From: JANNPJ01 sp965200525
GTDB lineage: Bacteria; Actinomycetota; Actinomycetes; Actinomycetales; Kineosporiaceae
DNA: 64,000 nt
Direction: 5' to 3'
Assembly: GCA_965200525.1 (NCBI GenBank)
Contig: OZ241368.1
Span: forward strand, 3,720,001-3,784,000
Positions 49,196-58,600 of the stretch are shown piece after piece. The stretch's first letter is position 1; every line of letters begins with the position of its first letter. The position numbers were made by a program, and so were the translations under genes. The notes beneath the pieces were generated by a model that worked only from the letters and a program-made list of their open reading frames with translations, was not told the DNA's origin and did no database searches.

Positions 49196-49960
49196 ATGCA
49201 CGTACCGATGGATCGCCAGCACGAGATTCTGGTCCGTGCTCGTGAGGCGGGCCGGGTCGACGTGAACAGCCTGGCCAGCGACTTGAACGTGGCCGCCGAG
49301 ACGGTTCGCCGGGATCTGCGCGAGCTCACCGACCAGGGGCTGGTCCAGCGGGTGCACGGCGGCGCCTACGCGGTCGAGAGCGCCGGGTTCGAGAGCTCGG
49401 TCGAACACCGCTCGACCAGCCTGCTGCCCGAGAAGCACCGGATCGCGGCGGCCGCGGTCGAGCGGCTGCGCGGGGCCGAGACGGTCTACATCGACGAGGG
49501 CATCACGCCCAAGCTGGTCGCCGAGGCCCTGCCCCGCACCAACCCGCTCACCGTGATCACCGCCTCGATCCTCGCGGCCCAGGCGGTGGCCGACATTCCC
49601 TCGATCACGGTGCTGCTGCTCGGCGGCCGGTTACGCGGGCGGACCATGGCCACCGTCGACCACTGGACCACCCGGATGCTCAACGACCTGGTCATCGATC
49701 TGGCCTTCATCGGAGCCAACGGGGTGTCCCGCGACCAGGGCCTGACGACGCCGGACCCGGCCGTGGCCGCGGTCAAGAGCACCGCCATCGCCCGGTCCCG
49801 CCGAACCGTGTTCGTGGGGGTGCACTCCAAGTTCGGGGTCAGCAGCTTCTGCCGGTTCGCCGGCCTCACCGACGTCGAGGTCTTCATCACCGACGTCGGC
49901 CTCAGCCCCGGCGATGCCCACCGCATCTCCGCGGCCGGCCCGCCGGTCGTCCGGGTCTGA
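49196..49960 (+). CDS. DeoR/GlpR-family transcriptional regulator
   Basis: 254 residues. Winged helix (about 4-58): RQHEILVRAREAGRVDVNSLASDLNVAAETVRRDLRELTDQGLVQRVHGGAYA. The C-terminal sugar-phosphate-binding domain has IDEGITPKLVAEAL, VITASILAAQAVAD and FIGANGVSRDQGLTTPD. ATG 49196 follows GGAGGAGA. DeoR regulators respond to phosphorylated sugars; the sugar oxidoreductase/isomerase genes a kilobase away are possible targets, though a LacI regulator adjoins them more closely. Confidence 0.92.
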   Translation: MHVPMDRQHEILVRAREAGRVDVNSLASDLNVAAETVRRDLRELTDQGLVQRVHGGAYAVESAGFESSVEHRSTSLLPEKHRIAAAAVERLRGAETVYIDEGITPKLVAEALPRTNPLTVITASILAAQAVADIPSITVLLLGGRLRGRTMATVDHWTTRMLNDLVIDLAFIGANGVSRDQGLTTPDPAVAAVKSTAIARSRRTVFVGVHSKFGVSSFCRFAGLTDVEVFITDVGLSPGDAHRISAAGPPVVRV

Positions 49961-49979
49961 TCCACCTGAGCTCCGGGCG

Positions 49980-50552
49980 TCAGCTCCAGGCCGTGACGTC
50001 CCGGCCGTAGAAGGCGACCAGTCGGAGGAGGGGGGCGGCGCCCTCGGGGAGGGTGACGGCGTTGGCGTAACCCACGCCGTCCGGGCGGATCGAGGGGGTG
50101 CCGGTCACGCTGTCGAGACAGGCCCGCACGACGGTCTCGTCGAACGGGGCGGGTCGGCCGACGGCGACCGCGAGGTCCCAGCCGTGCACGACGGTCTCGC
50201 GCAGGTGGGCCCGCAACGGCATCTCGGCCGGTACGTGCCGGCCGCCCTCGGTCAGGGTGGGCCGGTCCAGGAGGTCGGGCGCCCGCCAGGCGGTCAGGAA
50301 CGGGCCGATCGTCTCCCGGTAGGTGCGGGCCGGATCGTCGCCCAGATCGACGTCGAGCACGCCGGGCAGCCAGGGTTGCCCGGCCGGGATCTGCGCGTAC
50401 TTCCGGTTCACGGCGACGATGTGTTCGAGGAGTTCCCGCACGTTCCAGGCGGTGCAGGGCGTGGGTGACTCCCACTGACCCGGTTCGATCAGGGCGACGG
50501 TCTCGGCCAGCTCGTGCAGCGCCCGACCGTCCACCTCGACAATCTCGGACAT
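49980..50552 (-). CDS. TIGR03086/DinB-like metal-binding protein
   Basis: 190 residues. The start LHELAETVALIEPGQWESPTPCTAWNVRELLEHIVAVNRKYA is the maleylpyruvate-isomerase N-terminal/DinB-like four-helix motif, with a His ligand in LEHI and a second metal site in HLRETVVHGWDLAVAVGRP. Family members bind divalent metal; actinomycetes have many with unknown substrate, some using mycothiol. ATG 50552. It lies 30 bases after the end of the sugar isomerase-like gene on the same strand, possibly co-transcribed. Confidence 0.85.
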   Translation of the reverse strand: MSEIVEVDGRALHELAETVALIEPGQWESPTPCTAWNVRELLEHIVAVNRKYAQIPAGQPWLPGVLDVDLGDDPARTYRETIGPFLTAWRAPDLLDRPTLTEGGRHVPAEMPLRAHLRETVVHGWDLAVAVGRPAPFDETVVRACLDSVTGTPSIRPDGVGYANAVTLPEGAAPLLRLVAFYGRDVTAWS

Positions 50553-50582
50553 GTCTTCACCGTACTGGCCGGACCGGGCCGA

Positions 50583-51410
50583 TCAACCGGCGGTCGGGCT
50601 GAAGGCGTCGCGGAACCGCTGCAGGGCGAGGACGTCGTCCCCGGAGGCGAAGGCCTCCAGCCCGACCGGACCGGTGTAGCCGAGGTCGACCAGGGCCCGG
50701 GCCACGGCCGGGTAGTTGATCTCGCCGGTGCCGGGCTCGCGCCGGCCGGGTACGTCGGCGACCTGGATCTCGCCGATCCAGGGCAGCGCCCGGCGGCACA
50801 GGTCGATCAGGTTCCCCTCGCCGATCTGGGCGTGGTAGAGGTCGAGCATCAGGCGCAGGTGCGGGTGGTCGACCGCTGCCACCAGGGCCAGGCAGTCGGC
50901 GGCGGTGGCGAACGGGACGCCGGGGTGGTCGACGGCGGTGTTGAGGTTCTCCAGCACGAAGGTGACGTCGGCGCCGGCGCCGAGCTCGGCCAGGCGGCGC
51001 AGGGTCCGCTGTGCGGTCAGCCACATCGCCCCGGTCACGACCGGCTCCGGGCGCACCGGCCGGCCGTCGCCGTCCAGGCCGGTGCCGTGCAGGTTGAGCC
51101 GGGTGATCCCGAGGCGCCGGGCGACCGGGATCGACTCGGCCGCGGTGGCCAGCAGTTCGCCGGCGCCGTCCTGGTCGCTGAGCCGGCCGGAGCGGTATCC
51201 GGTCATCGAGGAGTAGACGACGCCGTCCTCGCGCAGCTTCACTAGGTCGTCGAGGTCGTGCCGGGTCCAGTCCCAGATCTCGACCTGGAAGCCCAGCTCG
51301 TGGATCCGCCGGATCCGCTCGACGATCGGCAGGCCGGTGAACACCATCTCGGCGCAGACGGCGAGCGTGAACGGGCTTGTCGTGTTTCCGTTCTCGCCGG
51401 TGTCGCTCAC
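50583..51410 (-). CDS. Xylose-isomerase-like TIM-barrel (hydroxypyruvate isomerase/sugar epimerase) protein
   Basis: 275 residues. AP_endonuclease_2-type TIM barrel: FTLAVCAEMVFTGLPIVERIRRIHELGFQVEIWDW, FVLENLNTAVDHPGVPFAT (metal Glu), LRLMLDLYHAQIGEGNLIDL (Asp, His), GEIQVADVPGRREPGTGEINY and GLEAFASGDD. This matches hydroxypyruvate isomerase (Hyi)-like enzymes. GTG 51410 overlaps the stop of the upstream oxidoreductase by 4 bases. Together they probably process one sugar or sugar acid; the substrate is not predictable. Confidence 0.88.
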   Translation of the reverse strand: MSDTGENGNTTSPFTLAVCAEMVFTGLPIVERIRRIHELGFQVEIWDWTRHDLDDLVKLREDGVVYSSMTGYRSGRLSDQDGAGELLATAAESIPVARRLGITRLNLHGTGLDGDGRPVRPEPVVTGAMWLTAQRTLRRLAELGAGADVTFVLENLNTAVDHPGVPFATAADCLALVAAVDHPHLRLMLDLYHAQIGEGNLIDLCRRALPWIGEIQVADVPGRREPGTGEINYPAVARALVDLGYTGPVGLEAFASGDDVLALQRFRDAFSPTAG

Positions 51411-52438
51411 GGTGTCACGACCCGGTCGACGTCGCGGACGGCCACGGGGGTCGCGGTCTCGACCGCTTCGACGCAGGCCAGGGCGATCCGCAGCGCAGCC
51501 CGAGCATCGGTGCCGTCGACGGCGGTGGCGGTCTCGGACCGGACGGCGGTGCAGAACGAGGCCAACTCGCCGGCATAGGCGTCGGCGAACAGGTCGGTGT
51601 CGGCCCGGGCGGTCGGGCCGGCCACCCCGCCGGCGCTCCAGAGGCTGGTCCGCAGGTGAGCCGGGCTGCCGGCCATGACCATGCCCTGCGAGCCGAAGAC
51701 CTCGGCCCGCACGTCGTAGCCGTAGGCGGCCGAGAAGCTGGCCTCGGCCACGGCGATCGCGCCGTTGTCGTAACGGATCGTGACCACCGCGGTGTCGAGC
51801 AGGCCGGCGTCCCGGTAGGCGGGCGCCACCAGGGCATCGGCCATGACGCTGACCTGCACGGCGGTGGCGCCGGGGTTGAACCAGTTGAGCGCGTCGAAGT
51901 CGTGGATCAGGGTCTGGGTGAAGATCGTCCACGGCGGGACGGCGCCCGGGTTCGCCAGCCCGGGGTCGCGGGTCAGTGAGCGCAACAGGTGCGGGGCGCC
52001 GATGCCGCCGGCGGTCACGACGTCCCGGGCCCGAGCGAAGTCGCGGGCGAAGCGGCGGTTGAAGCCGACCTGCAGCGGCACCCCGGCCTGCTCGCAAGCG
52101 GCGATCGCCCGATCGGCGTCGGCCAGGGTCATGGCCATCGGCTTCTCGACGAAGACGGCCTTGCCGGCCCGGGCGGCCGCGACCACCAGGTCGGTGTGGG
52201 CGGTGCTGGCCGAGGTGATGGCCACGGCCTCGACCCGGGGGTCGTCGATCAGAGCCTGGGCGTCGCCGAGCCAGTCGACCCCGAGAGCCTCGCCCAGGCG
52301 CCGGGCCGAGGCCTCGACCGGGTCGGCGACGGCGATCAGATCGGCCTGGTACAGGTCTCGGGCCAGGCTGGTCGCGTGGTGGGTGCCGATCCGCCCGGCA
52401 CCGATCAGGCCGATGCGGACCGGCTCGAAGTGGGTCAT
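51407..52438 (-). CDS. Gfo/Idh/MocA-family oxidoreductase
   Basis: 343 residues. Rossmann motif IGLIGAGRIGTHHATSLAR at the N-terminus, the hallmark AVFVEKPMAMTLADADRA with catalytic Lys, and FTQTLIHDFDALNWFNPGAT with the substrate-side Asp/His. Close in pattern to inositol 2-dehydrogenases (IolG) and related sugar dehydrogenases. ATG 52438 follows GAGGAGT. Divergent from a LacI regulator across two operators, one 23 bases from this start codon, which implies direct repression. Confidence 0.92.
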   Translation of the reverse strand: MTHFEPVRIGLIGAGRIGTHHATSLARDLYQADLIAVADPVEASARRLGEALGVDWLGDAQALIDDPRVEAVAITSASTAHTDLVVAAARAGKAVFVEKPMAMTLADADRAIAACEQAGVPLQVGFNRRFARDFARARDVVTAGGIGAPHLLRSLTRDPGLANPGAVPPWTIFTQTLIHDFDALNWFNPGATAVQVSVMADALVAPAYRDAGLLDTAVVTIRYDNGAIAVAEASFSAAYGYDVRAEVFGSQGMVMAGSPAHLRTSLWSAGGVAGPTARADTDLFADAYAGELASFCTAVRSETATAVDGTDARAALRIALACVEAVETATPVAVRDVDRVVTP

Positions 52439-52460
52439 CCGATACTCCTCGCTGAGTCGA

Positions 52461-52474
52461 CTAGAGCGCTCTAG
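52461..52474. promoter_or_regulatory. LacI operator 1
   Basis: Perfect 14-base palindrome CTAGAGCGCTCTAG, 23 bases upstream of the oxidoreductase start. The core AGAGCGCTCT is shared with the site upstream of the GH16 gene (17410-17419). Confidence 0.78.
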
Positions 52475-52528
52475 TTTTCATCGAACAACGGGCATCTGGG
52501 TGCGTCAAGGGGCGGTGGCGGTTGATCG

Positions 52529-52542
52529 GTGGAGCGCTCTAG
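52529..52542. promoter_or_regulatory. LacI operator 2
   Basis: GTGGAGCGCTCTAG, matching operator 1 at 12 of 14 positions, with its centre 68 bases from the centre of operator 1 and 10 bases before the LacI start. Two sites allow looping and autoregulation. Confidence 0.7.
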
Positions 52543-52551
52543 GGTTGAGCC

Positions 52552-53553
52552 GTGGCAGCCGAGCGGATCACGATGGAGGACGTCGCGGCCCGGGCCGGGG
52601 TCTCGCGAGCGTTGGTGTCGATCGTGTTCCGCGGGGTCGCCGGGGCCTCCGAAGCCACCCGGCAGCGGGTACTGGCCGCGGCTCGCGACCTCGACTACCG
52701 CCCCGACACCCGGGCCAGCCGCCTGGGTCGCAGCCGGACCCGGACCATCGGGGTCACCTTCGGGGTCGGCCACGCCTTCCACGGCGACCTGCTGCAGAGC
52801 CTGTACACCCACGCCGACGCCGCCGGGTACGAGGTGGTGCTGAGCGGAGTCACTCCCTCACGGGACGAGGCCGCCGCGATCGAGACCCTGCTGGCCGAGC
52901 GCTGCGAGGCGCTGATCCTGATCGCCCCGGCCCGGTCGCCGGCGGCTCTGGCCCGGCTGGCGGCCCGGCTTCCCGTGGTCAGCCTGCTGCGCAACGTCAG
53001 AGCCGACAACGTGGACGTCGTGCGCTGCGACGACGCCGCCGGCCTGCGCCTGGCGGTGGAGCACCTGCGCGACCTCGGTCACACCCGGATCGCCCTGCTC
53101 GACGGCGGCCGGGCCGCCGGCGCGGCCGACCGGCGGGCCGGCTACCGCGCCGCTCTGCGCCGCTCGCCCCGGCTCACCGAGTTGCTGCTGCCCGGCGGTC
53201 TCACCGAACTCGAGGGCGCCGAGGCGGCCCGGGCCTTCCTGGCCTCGGGGCCGAGCCGGGCCGGCGGGGTGGTGGCCTTCAACGACCGCTGCGCCCTGGG
53301 CTTCATCGACGTCGTCCGTCAGGCCGGGCTGCGCGTTCCCGAGGACGTGTCGGTGGTCGGCTTCGATGACATCCTGCAGGCCGGCTACCCGCACATCGGC
53401 CTGACCACCGTCCGTCAGGACGCCGAGCGGCTGGGGTCGGCGGCGGTCCACGCGGTCACGTCGCGGCTGGACGGCGCCGGCCCGCGGCTGTCGGTCACCG
53501 AGCAGCCCGAGCTGGTCGTCCGGTCGAGCACCGGCCTCAGTGCCGGACCTTGA
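52552..53553 (+). CDS. LacI-family transcriptional repressor
   Basis: 333 residues. DNA-binding domain (about 5-58): ITMEDVAARAGVSRALVSIVFRGVAGASEATRQRVLAAARDLDYRPDTRASRLG. The periplasmic-binding-protein-like sugar domain follows, with IGVTFGVGHAFHGDLLQSL, VVAFNDRCALGFIDVVRQAGLRVPEDVSVVGFDDI and LTTVRQDAERLGSAAV. GTG start. Divergent from the oxidoreductase/isomerase operon with two operators between. The final 17 bases overlap the convergent 135-residue gene. The effector is probably the sugar handled by that operon. Confidence 0.93.
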   Translation: MAAERITMEDVAARAGVSRALVSIVFRGVAGASEATRQRVLAAARDLDYRPDTRASRLGRSRTRTIGVTFGVGHAFHGDLLQSLYTHADAAGYEVVLSGVTPSRDEAAAIETLLAERCEALILIAPARSPAALARLAARLPVVSLLRNVRADNVDVVRCDDAAGLRLAVEHLRDLGHTRIALLDGGRAAGAADRRAGYRAALRRSPRLTELLLPGGLTELEGAEAARAFLASGPSRAGGVVAFNDRCALGFIDVVRQAGLRVPEDVSVVGFDDILQAGYPHIGLTTVRQDAERLGSAAVHAVTSRLDGAGPRLSVTEQPELVVRSSTGLSAGP

Positions 53554-53944
53554 GCGTGCTCTTGCCGGTCTTCAGCTCCACCGGGGTCAGCCGGCCCGTC
53601 TGGATCTGAAAAGCCTTGCCGCTGGTGCACTTGATGGTGCTCGTGTTGATGTTGAGGTTCCACAGTTGCCAGCGGCAGACGTGCCCCTGGTACAGCACCC
53701 GGTCGCCCTTCTTGATGTCCTCCAGCGGCTTGACCTCGGCCGCCCGCTGCACCAGATCGGTGGTGGTCGGGGCCGGCGTCGCGGTGGCGGTGCGGGGGAT
53801 GATCGGCACCATCGGCACGATGGCCCGCGCGTAGGCGGCGTGCTCGGTCTTCGTCATCCGGCCGACGGCGATTCCCCCGGTCGCGGCGACCATGATCGCG
53901 ATGGCCGGTACGGCGATGACCCACATGTCATGACGAACCCTCAT
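53537..53944 (-). CDS. Small membrane-anchored protein, function unknown
   Basis: 135 residues. One N-terminal membrane segment (about 8-28, VIAVPAIAIMVAATGGIAVG), a Pro/Thr stretch (about 47-62) and a C-terminal beta-rich domain with two Cys (GDRVLYQGHVCRWQLWNLNINTSTIKCTSGKAF) that may pair. Topology: short cytoplasmic end, ectodomain outside. Not recognised as a family. Overlaps the LacI 3' end by 17 bases. Confidence 0.68.
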   Translation of the reverse strand: MRVRHDMWVIAVPAIAIMVAATGGIAVGRMTKTEHAAYARAIVPMVPIIPRTATATPAPTTTDLVQRAAEVKPLEDIKKGDRVLYQGHVCRWQLWNLNINTSTIKCTSGKAFQIQTGRLTPVELKTGKSTLKVRH

Positions 53945-54186
53945 TTACGCACCGTGACACAGTCGGCACGCTCAGTTCAAATCGAGGGAGGCTGTCCCCC
54001 ATCCGGGCCCCGCTCTCCTGGGCCCATGATCGGCTGAAAAGGCCGGCTGATCACTGAACTCCGGCCCGGGCCAGGCCAATGTCGGCCGAGGACGTCGTCC
54101 GGCCCGAACGGGGGTGGCGTTTTGTCGGTGCCCCCCGCGAACGCGGTCGCCGGGCCCGCCCGGCCCCGAGCTCACGCCGGGCCGGA

Positions 54187-54741
54187 TCAGGTGGCGAAGC
54201 GGATCTCGACCCGCCGGTTCTTGGCCCGGCCGGCCGGGTCGTCCTTGCCACCGGACGTGTTCGGTGCCACCGGCCGGGACTCCCCGTAACCGTGCTCGCT
54301 CAGCCGCAGGTCACCGCGGGCGGCGTGGATCGCCGCGGCCACCGATCGGGCCCGCGCCTGCGAGAGCCGGCGGTTGCTGGCGGCACTGCCGATGTTGTCG
54401 GTGAAGCCGTAAACCCTGACCCGCGCCTTCTTCGGCACTTTGGCCAGCAGAGTGGCGATCTTGGCCGAGGCGGCGTCGGACAGGCCGGCCTTGCCGAAGG
54501 CGAACAGCACGTCCGACCTCAGCGAGACGACCGTCTGGGCGCCGTCGGTGGTGGTGGTGTCGACGTCCTTCACCGGCAGCTGGAGATCCGACACCCGCAA
54601 CGAGAGGTCATGCACCGAGGAGTCGAGCTGGGCCTGGGTGATCGCCGGCAGGGCGTTGACCCCGTCGGCGGCCGAGCTCTGTGCCGGGACGACGACGGCC
54701 GCCGTCAGGGCCACGGCCACGACCAGAGTGCGGCCGATCAC
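54187..54741 (-). CDS. OmpA-family peptidoglycan-binding protein
   Basis: 184 residues. Signal peptide (about 1-24, TLVVAVALTAAVVVPAQSSA) and a C-terminal OmpA domain (about 70-184) with SDVLFAFGKAGLSDAASAKI, VYGFTDNIGSAASNRRLSQARARSVAAAI and NRRVEIRF, which contain the Asp and Arg that bind diaminopimelate in peptidoglycan. In a monoderm host it probably anchors to the wall. Its start overlaps the stop of the lipoprotein gene by 4 bases, so the two are coupled. Confidence 0.88.
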   Translation of the reverse strand: MIGRTLVVAVALTAAVVVPAQSSAADGVNALPAITQAQLDSSVHDLSLRVSDLQLPVKDVDTTTTDGAQTVVSLRSDVLFAFGKAGLSDAASAKIATLLAKVPKKARVRVYGFTDNIGSAASNRRLSQARARSVAAAIHAARGDLRLSEHGYGESRPVAPNTSGGKDDPAGRAKNRRVEIRFAT

Positions 54742-55331
54742 GAGATCGGGATGTCGTTCAGGGCCGGGACCGAACTCGCGAAGATCAGGTTGAGGGAGGT
54801 GACCCCGGCCGGTGGCGCGGCGAACACCGCGTACAGGTACATCGGCTGACCCGCGGCCGCGCTGACCCCGGTGACACCGCTCTGCAACTGCCCGCTGCCG
54901 CTGACCGTGTCGTACTCCTTGAGGTTCACCGAGTCGATCAGCGCCGGACTCCAGAAGTGGTTGCCGAGCAGGGTGAAGAGAGCCTTCGGGCCGGAGAGCG
55001 AATTGTCCGGCGTGACCTGGAGCGTCAGAATCAGCAGCTTGTCCTTGCGTTTCAGCGACAGGACGTCGATCTTGAGCTTCGCGTGCGCATCGTCGAACAT
55101 GGCCACCGGCGCCGTGGTGGTGGCGACGGGCGGGCCCGGGTTGCCCGGATCGACGCCGGCCGCGGTCGCGCCGTTCGCCGTGGGGTCAACGCCGGTGCTC
55201 GGCGACGAGACGGGCGTGCTGGTGGTGGTGGTGGCTGCGGGAGGCGCCGCATCGCCCGGGTCGGAACTGCCGGAACACCCCGCCGTCAGGGCGGCGACGA
55301 GTCCCACGACGACGAGCGCGCGTACCTTCAC
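54738..55331 (-). CDS. Lipoprotein partnered with the OmpA-like protein
   Basis: 197 residues. Lipobox LTAGC with Cys19 as lipidation site; a Thr/Ser/Pro linker (about 20-75); a beta-rich domain (about 80-197: KLKIDVLSLKRKDKLLILTLQVTPDN, ALFTLLGNHFWSPALIDSVNLKEYDTV, PMYLYAVFAAPPAGVTSLNLIFAS) resembling DUF4352-like folds. Membrane-anchored on the outer face. The 4-base overlap with the OmpA-like gene suggests a functional pair linking membrane and cell wall. Confidence 0.8.
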   Translation of the reverse strand: MKVRALVVVGLVAALTAGCSGSSDPGDAAPPAATTTTSTPVSSPSTGVDPTANGATAAGVDPGNPGPPVATTTAPVAMFDDAHAKLKIDVLSLKRKDKLLILTLQVTPDNSLSGPKALFTLLGNHFWSPALIDSVNLKEYDTVSGSGQLQSGVTGVSAAAGQPMYLYAVFAAPPAGVTSLNLIFASSVPALNDIPIS

Positions 55332-55677
55332 GGTCTGGTCCCTCTTCCCCCGGTGACGAGCTGGTCGGGGGTCACCTTAACCAATCAATCATGATCCAGA
55401 CATTTCGATCTGCGGCCACCGGGGGAACGTCAAGACCCTCGTCGCGCCCTGACCGCCGGCCCGCTCTGGGGCCAGTTGTGTCAGACCTAACATGAACCAC
55501 CTGCGACCACAGCCTGGCCAGACCTTCGTTTGTAGCTTTCCTCCAAGACGTGAGCCTGATGTTTGCCGTGGGCCACGTGTTGCCGCCGGGGGCCGATCGA
55601 CCAGGCTAGAAGGTGGAGTGGTCGACGTCCCGGAACCGGACGTCGTCCTCAGGCTGTAGGTCTTGGAGGCTCAACCG
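55332..55677. promoter_or_regulatory. 346-base intergenic region before the carboxylase gene
   Basis: Divergent promoter space of the lipoprotein and carboxylase genes. Holds an inverted repeat GACGTCC (55624-55630)/GGACGTC (55638-55644), 34-54 bases before the carboxylase start. The stretch 55370-55410 is AT-rich and a likely promoter. The carboxylase ribosome site GGAGG is at 55666-55670. No gene seen. Confidence 0.5.
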
Positions 55678-58600
55678 GTGTTCAGTCGTGTCGCCATCGT
55701 CAACCGTGGTGAGGCCGCGATGCGTCTGATCCACGCGGCGCGGGACATCAGCGCCGAAACCGGGACGAAGGTCGAGACGGTAGCGCTCTACACCGACGCG
55801 GACCGGACCTCGACCTTCGTGCGGGAGGCCGACATCGCCTACCCGCTCGGCCCGGCCTCGGCCCGCCCGTACCTCGACCTCGCCGTGCTGGAACGGGCCC
55901 TGGTCGAGACCGGGGCCGACGCCGCCTGGGTCGGCTGGGGCTTCGTGGCCGAGGACCCGGCGTTCGCCGAGCTGTGCGAGAAGATCGGCGTCACCTTCGT
56001 CGGGCCGAGCCCGGAGGCGATGCGCCGGCTCGGGGACAAGATCGGCGCCAAGCTGCTGGCCGAGGAGGTCGGCGTCCCGGTCGCACCCTGGAGCCGGGGC
56101 GAGGTCGCCACGCTGGAGGACGCCCTCCGGGCCGGGGACGAGATCGGCTACCCGCTGATGCTCAAGGCCACCGCCGGTGGCGGCGGGCGCGGCATCCGGA
56201 TGGTCGCCTCGGGCGCCGACCTGGCCGAGGCCTACGAGCGCACCAGTCAGGAGGCCCTGCGGGCCTTCGGCTCGGGCGTGGTCTTCCTGGAACGCCTGGT
56301 CACCGGGGCCCGGCACGTCGAGGTCCAGGTCGTGGCCGACAGCCACGGGACGGCGTGGGCGCTGGGGGTGCGCGACTGCTCGGTGCAGCGGCGCAACCAG
56401 AAGATCATCGAGGAGTCGGCCTCGCCGATCCTCAACCCGGAGCAGACCGCCCAGCTGAAGGCCTCGGCCGAGCGGCTCGCGGTCGCCGTCGGCTACTGCG
56501 GCGCCGCGACCGTGGAGTTCCTGTACCACCCGGGCGACAAGCTGTTCGCCTTCCTGGAGGTCAACACCCGCCTGCAGGTCGAGCACCCGATCACCGAGGT
56601 CACCACCGGCACGGATCTGGTCCGGCTGCAGCTGCATGTGGCCGGCGGCGGCGCCCTGGAGGGCGAGCAGCCCGGCGAGCTCGGCCACGCCGTCGAGGCC
56701 CGGCTGAACGCCGAGGACCCGGACCGCGACTTCGCGCCGTCCCCGGGCCGGATCGCCCGGCTCGAACTGCCGGCCGGCCCCGGCGTCCGGGTCGACAGCG
56801 GGGTCAGCGAGGGCGACACCATCCCCGGCGACTTCGACTCGATGATCGCGAAGATCATCGCCTACGGCCGCGACCGGGAGCAGGCCCTGGCCCGCCTGCG
56901 CCGGGCCATGACCGAGACCACGGTGATCATCGAGGGGGGCGCGACCAACAAGAGCTTCGTGCTCGATCTGCTGGCCCAGCCCGAGGTGCTCGACGGCAGT
57001 GCCGACACCGGCTGGATCGACCGGGTGCGGGCCGAGGGCCGCCTGGTCAGCCACCGGCACTCCGCGATCGCCCTGGCCGTGGCCGCGATCGAGGCCTACC
57101 AGGACGAGGAGGAGATCAGCCAGCAGCGGTTGATCGCCACCGCGCACGGCGGCCGGCCGCAGGCCCGGCACGAGAGCGGGCGGCCCCTTGACCTCAAGCT
57201 GCGCGGGGCCGGCTACCGGGTGAGCGTGGCCCGGATCGGCCTGGACCGGTACCGGGTCGGGATCTCCAGCGGCGGCGCCGAGCACTCGGTCGACGTGCGG
57301 ATCGAGCGGTTCGACGAGCACACCGGCCGGATCCTGGCCAACGGGCAGCGCTTCCGGTTCGTGTCGGCCACGCACGGGCCGATCCACGTGATCGAGGTGG
57401 ACGACGTCACCCACCGGATCAGCCTGGACGAGGGCGGCGTCGTCCGGGCCCCCGCACCGGCCGTGGTGGTGGCCACACCGCTGGCGGTGGGCGACGAGGT
57501 CGCCGCCGGGGCGCCGATCCTGGTGCTGGAGAGCATGAAGATGGAAACGGTGCTGCGGGCGCCGTTCCGGGCCCGGGTACGCGAGAGCGCGGTCTCGGTG
57601 GGCAGCCAGGTCGAGACCGGCTCGCCGCTGATGCGGCTGGAGCCGTTGGAATCCGGCGCCGAGGAGACGGCCGCGCCGGCCGAGAAGTCGGTCGAGATCG
57701 ACCTGCCGGCCGAGCCGGTCGACCTGCCGGCGGCCGACCGGGTCGAGCGCGGCCTGGAGGACCTGCGCAGCCTGTTGCTCGGCTTCGACGTCGATCCGCA
57801 GGACTCCTCGCGGGTGCTCTCGGGGTACCTGAAGGCGCGCGCCGAGCTCGGCGGCCGGCCGCTGTCGGGCGAGATCGACCTGCTGACCGTGTTCGCCGAC
57901 CTGTCCGAGCTGAGCCGCAACAAGCCGCGCGGCGAGCTCGAGGTGCAGCCGGGCAGCCCGGTGCACAGCCCGCGGGAGTACTTCTACAGCTACCTGCAGA
58001 GCCTGGACGTCGAACGCTCCGGCGTCAGCAAGGGTTTCGAGTCCCGCCTGAAGCAGGTGCTGGGGCACTACGGCGTCACCGACCTGGAGCGCACGCCGCA
58101 GCTGGAGGCCGCGGTCTTCCGGATCTTCCTGGCCCAGCAGCGGATGTCCAGCGACGTGGCGATCGTGTCGGAGCTGCTGCGGCAGTGGCTGGCCGGCTCG
58201 CCGCCGCTGGAGTCGCTGAGCGAGCGCGTCGGGCTGGCCCTCGGGCACCTGGTCGAGGCCACCCGGGTACGGTTCCCGGCCGTCTCGGACCTGGCCCGGG
58301 GAGCCATGTTCCGCTGGTTCACCCAGCCCCTGCTGCGCCGCAACCGGGCCACCGTCTACGCCGCCGTCAGCGACGACCTGCGCTACCTGGACGCCGAACC
58401 CGACGCTCCGGACCGGGCCGAGCGGATCCAGACCATGGTGGCCACGGCCGAGCCGCTGGTCCGGCTGATCAGCCGGCGGATCGGGCGGCCCGGCTCGGAC
58501 CACACTCCGCTGCTGGAGGTGCTGACCCGGCGCTACTACGGCAACCGGGGGCTGTCCGGGGTGAGCACCCGCGAGGTCGGTGGCTGCCGGTTCGTCGTCG

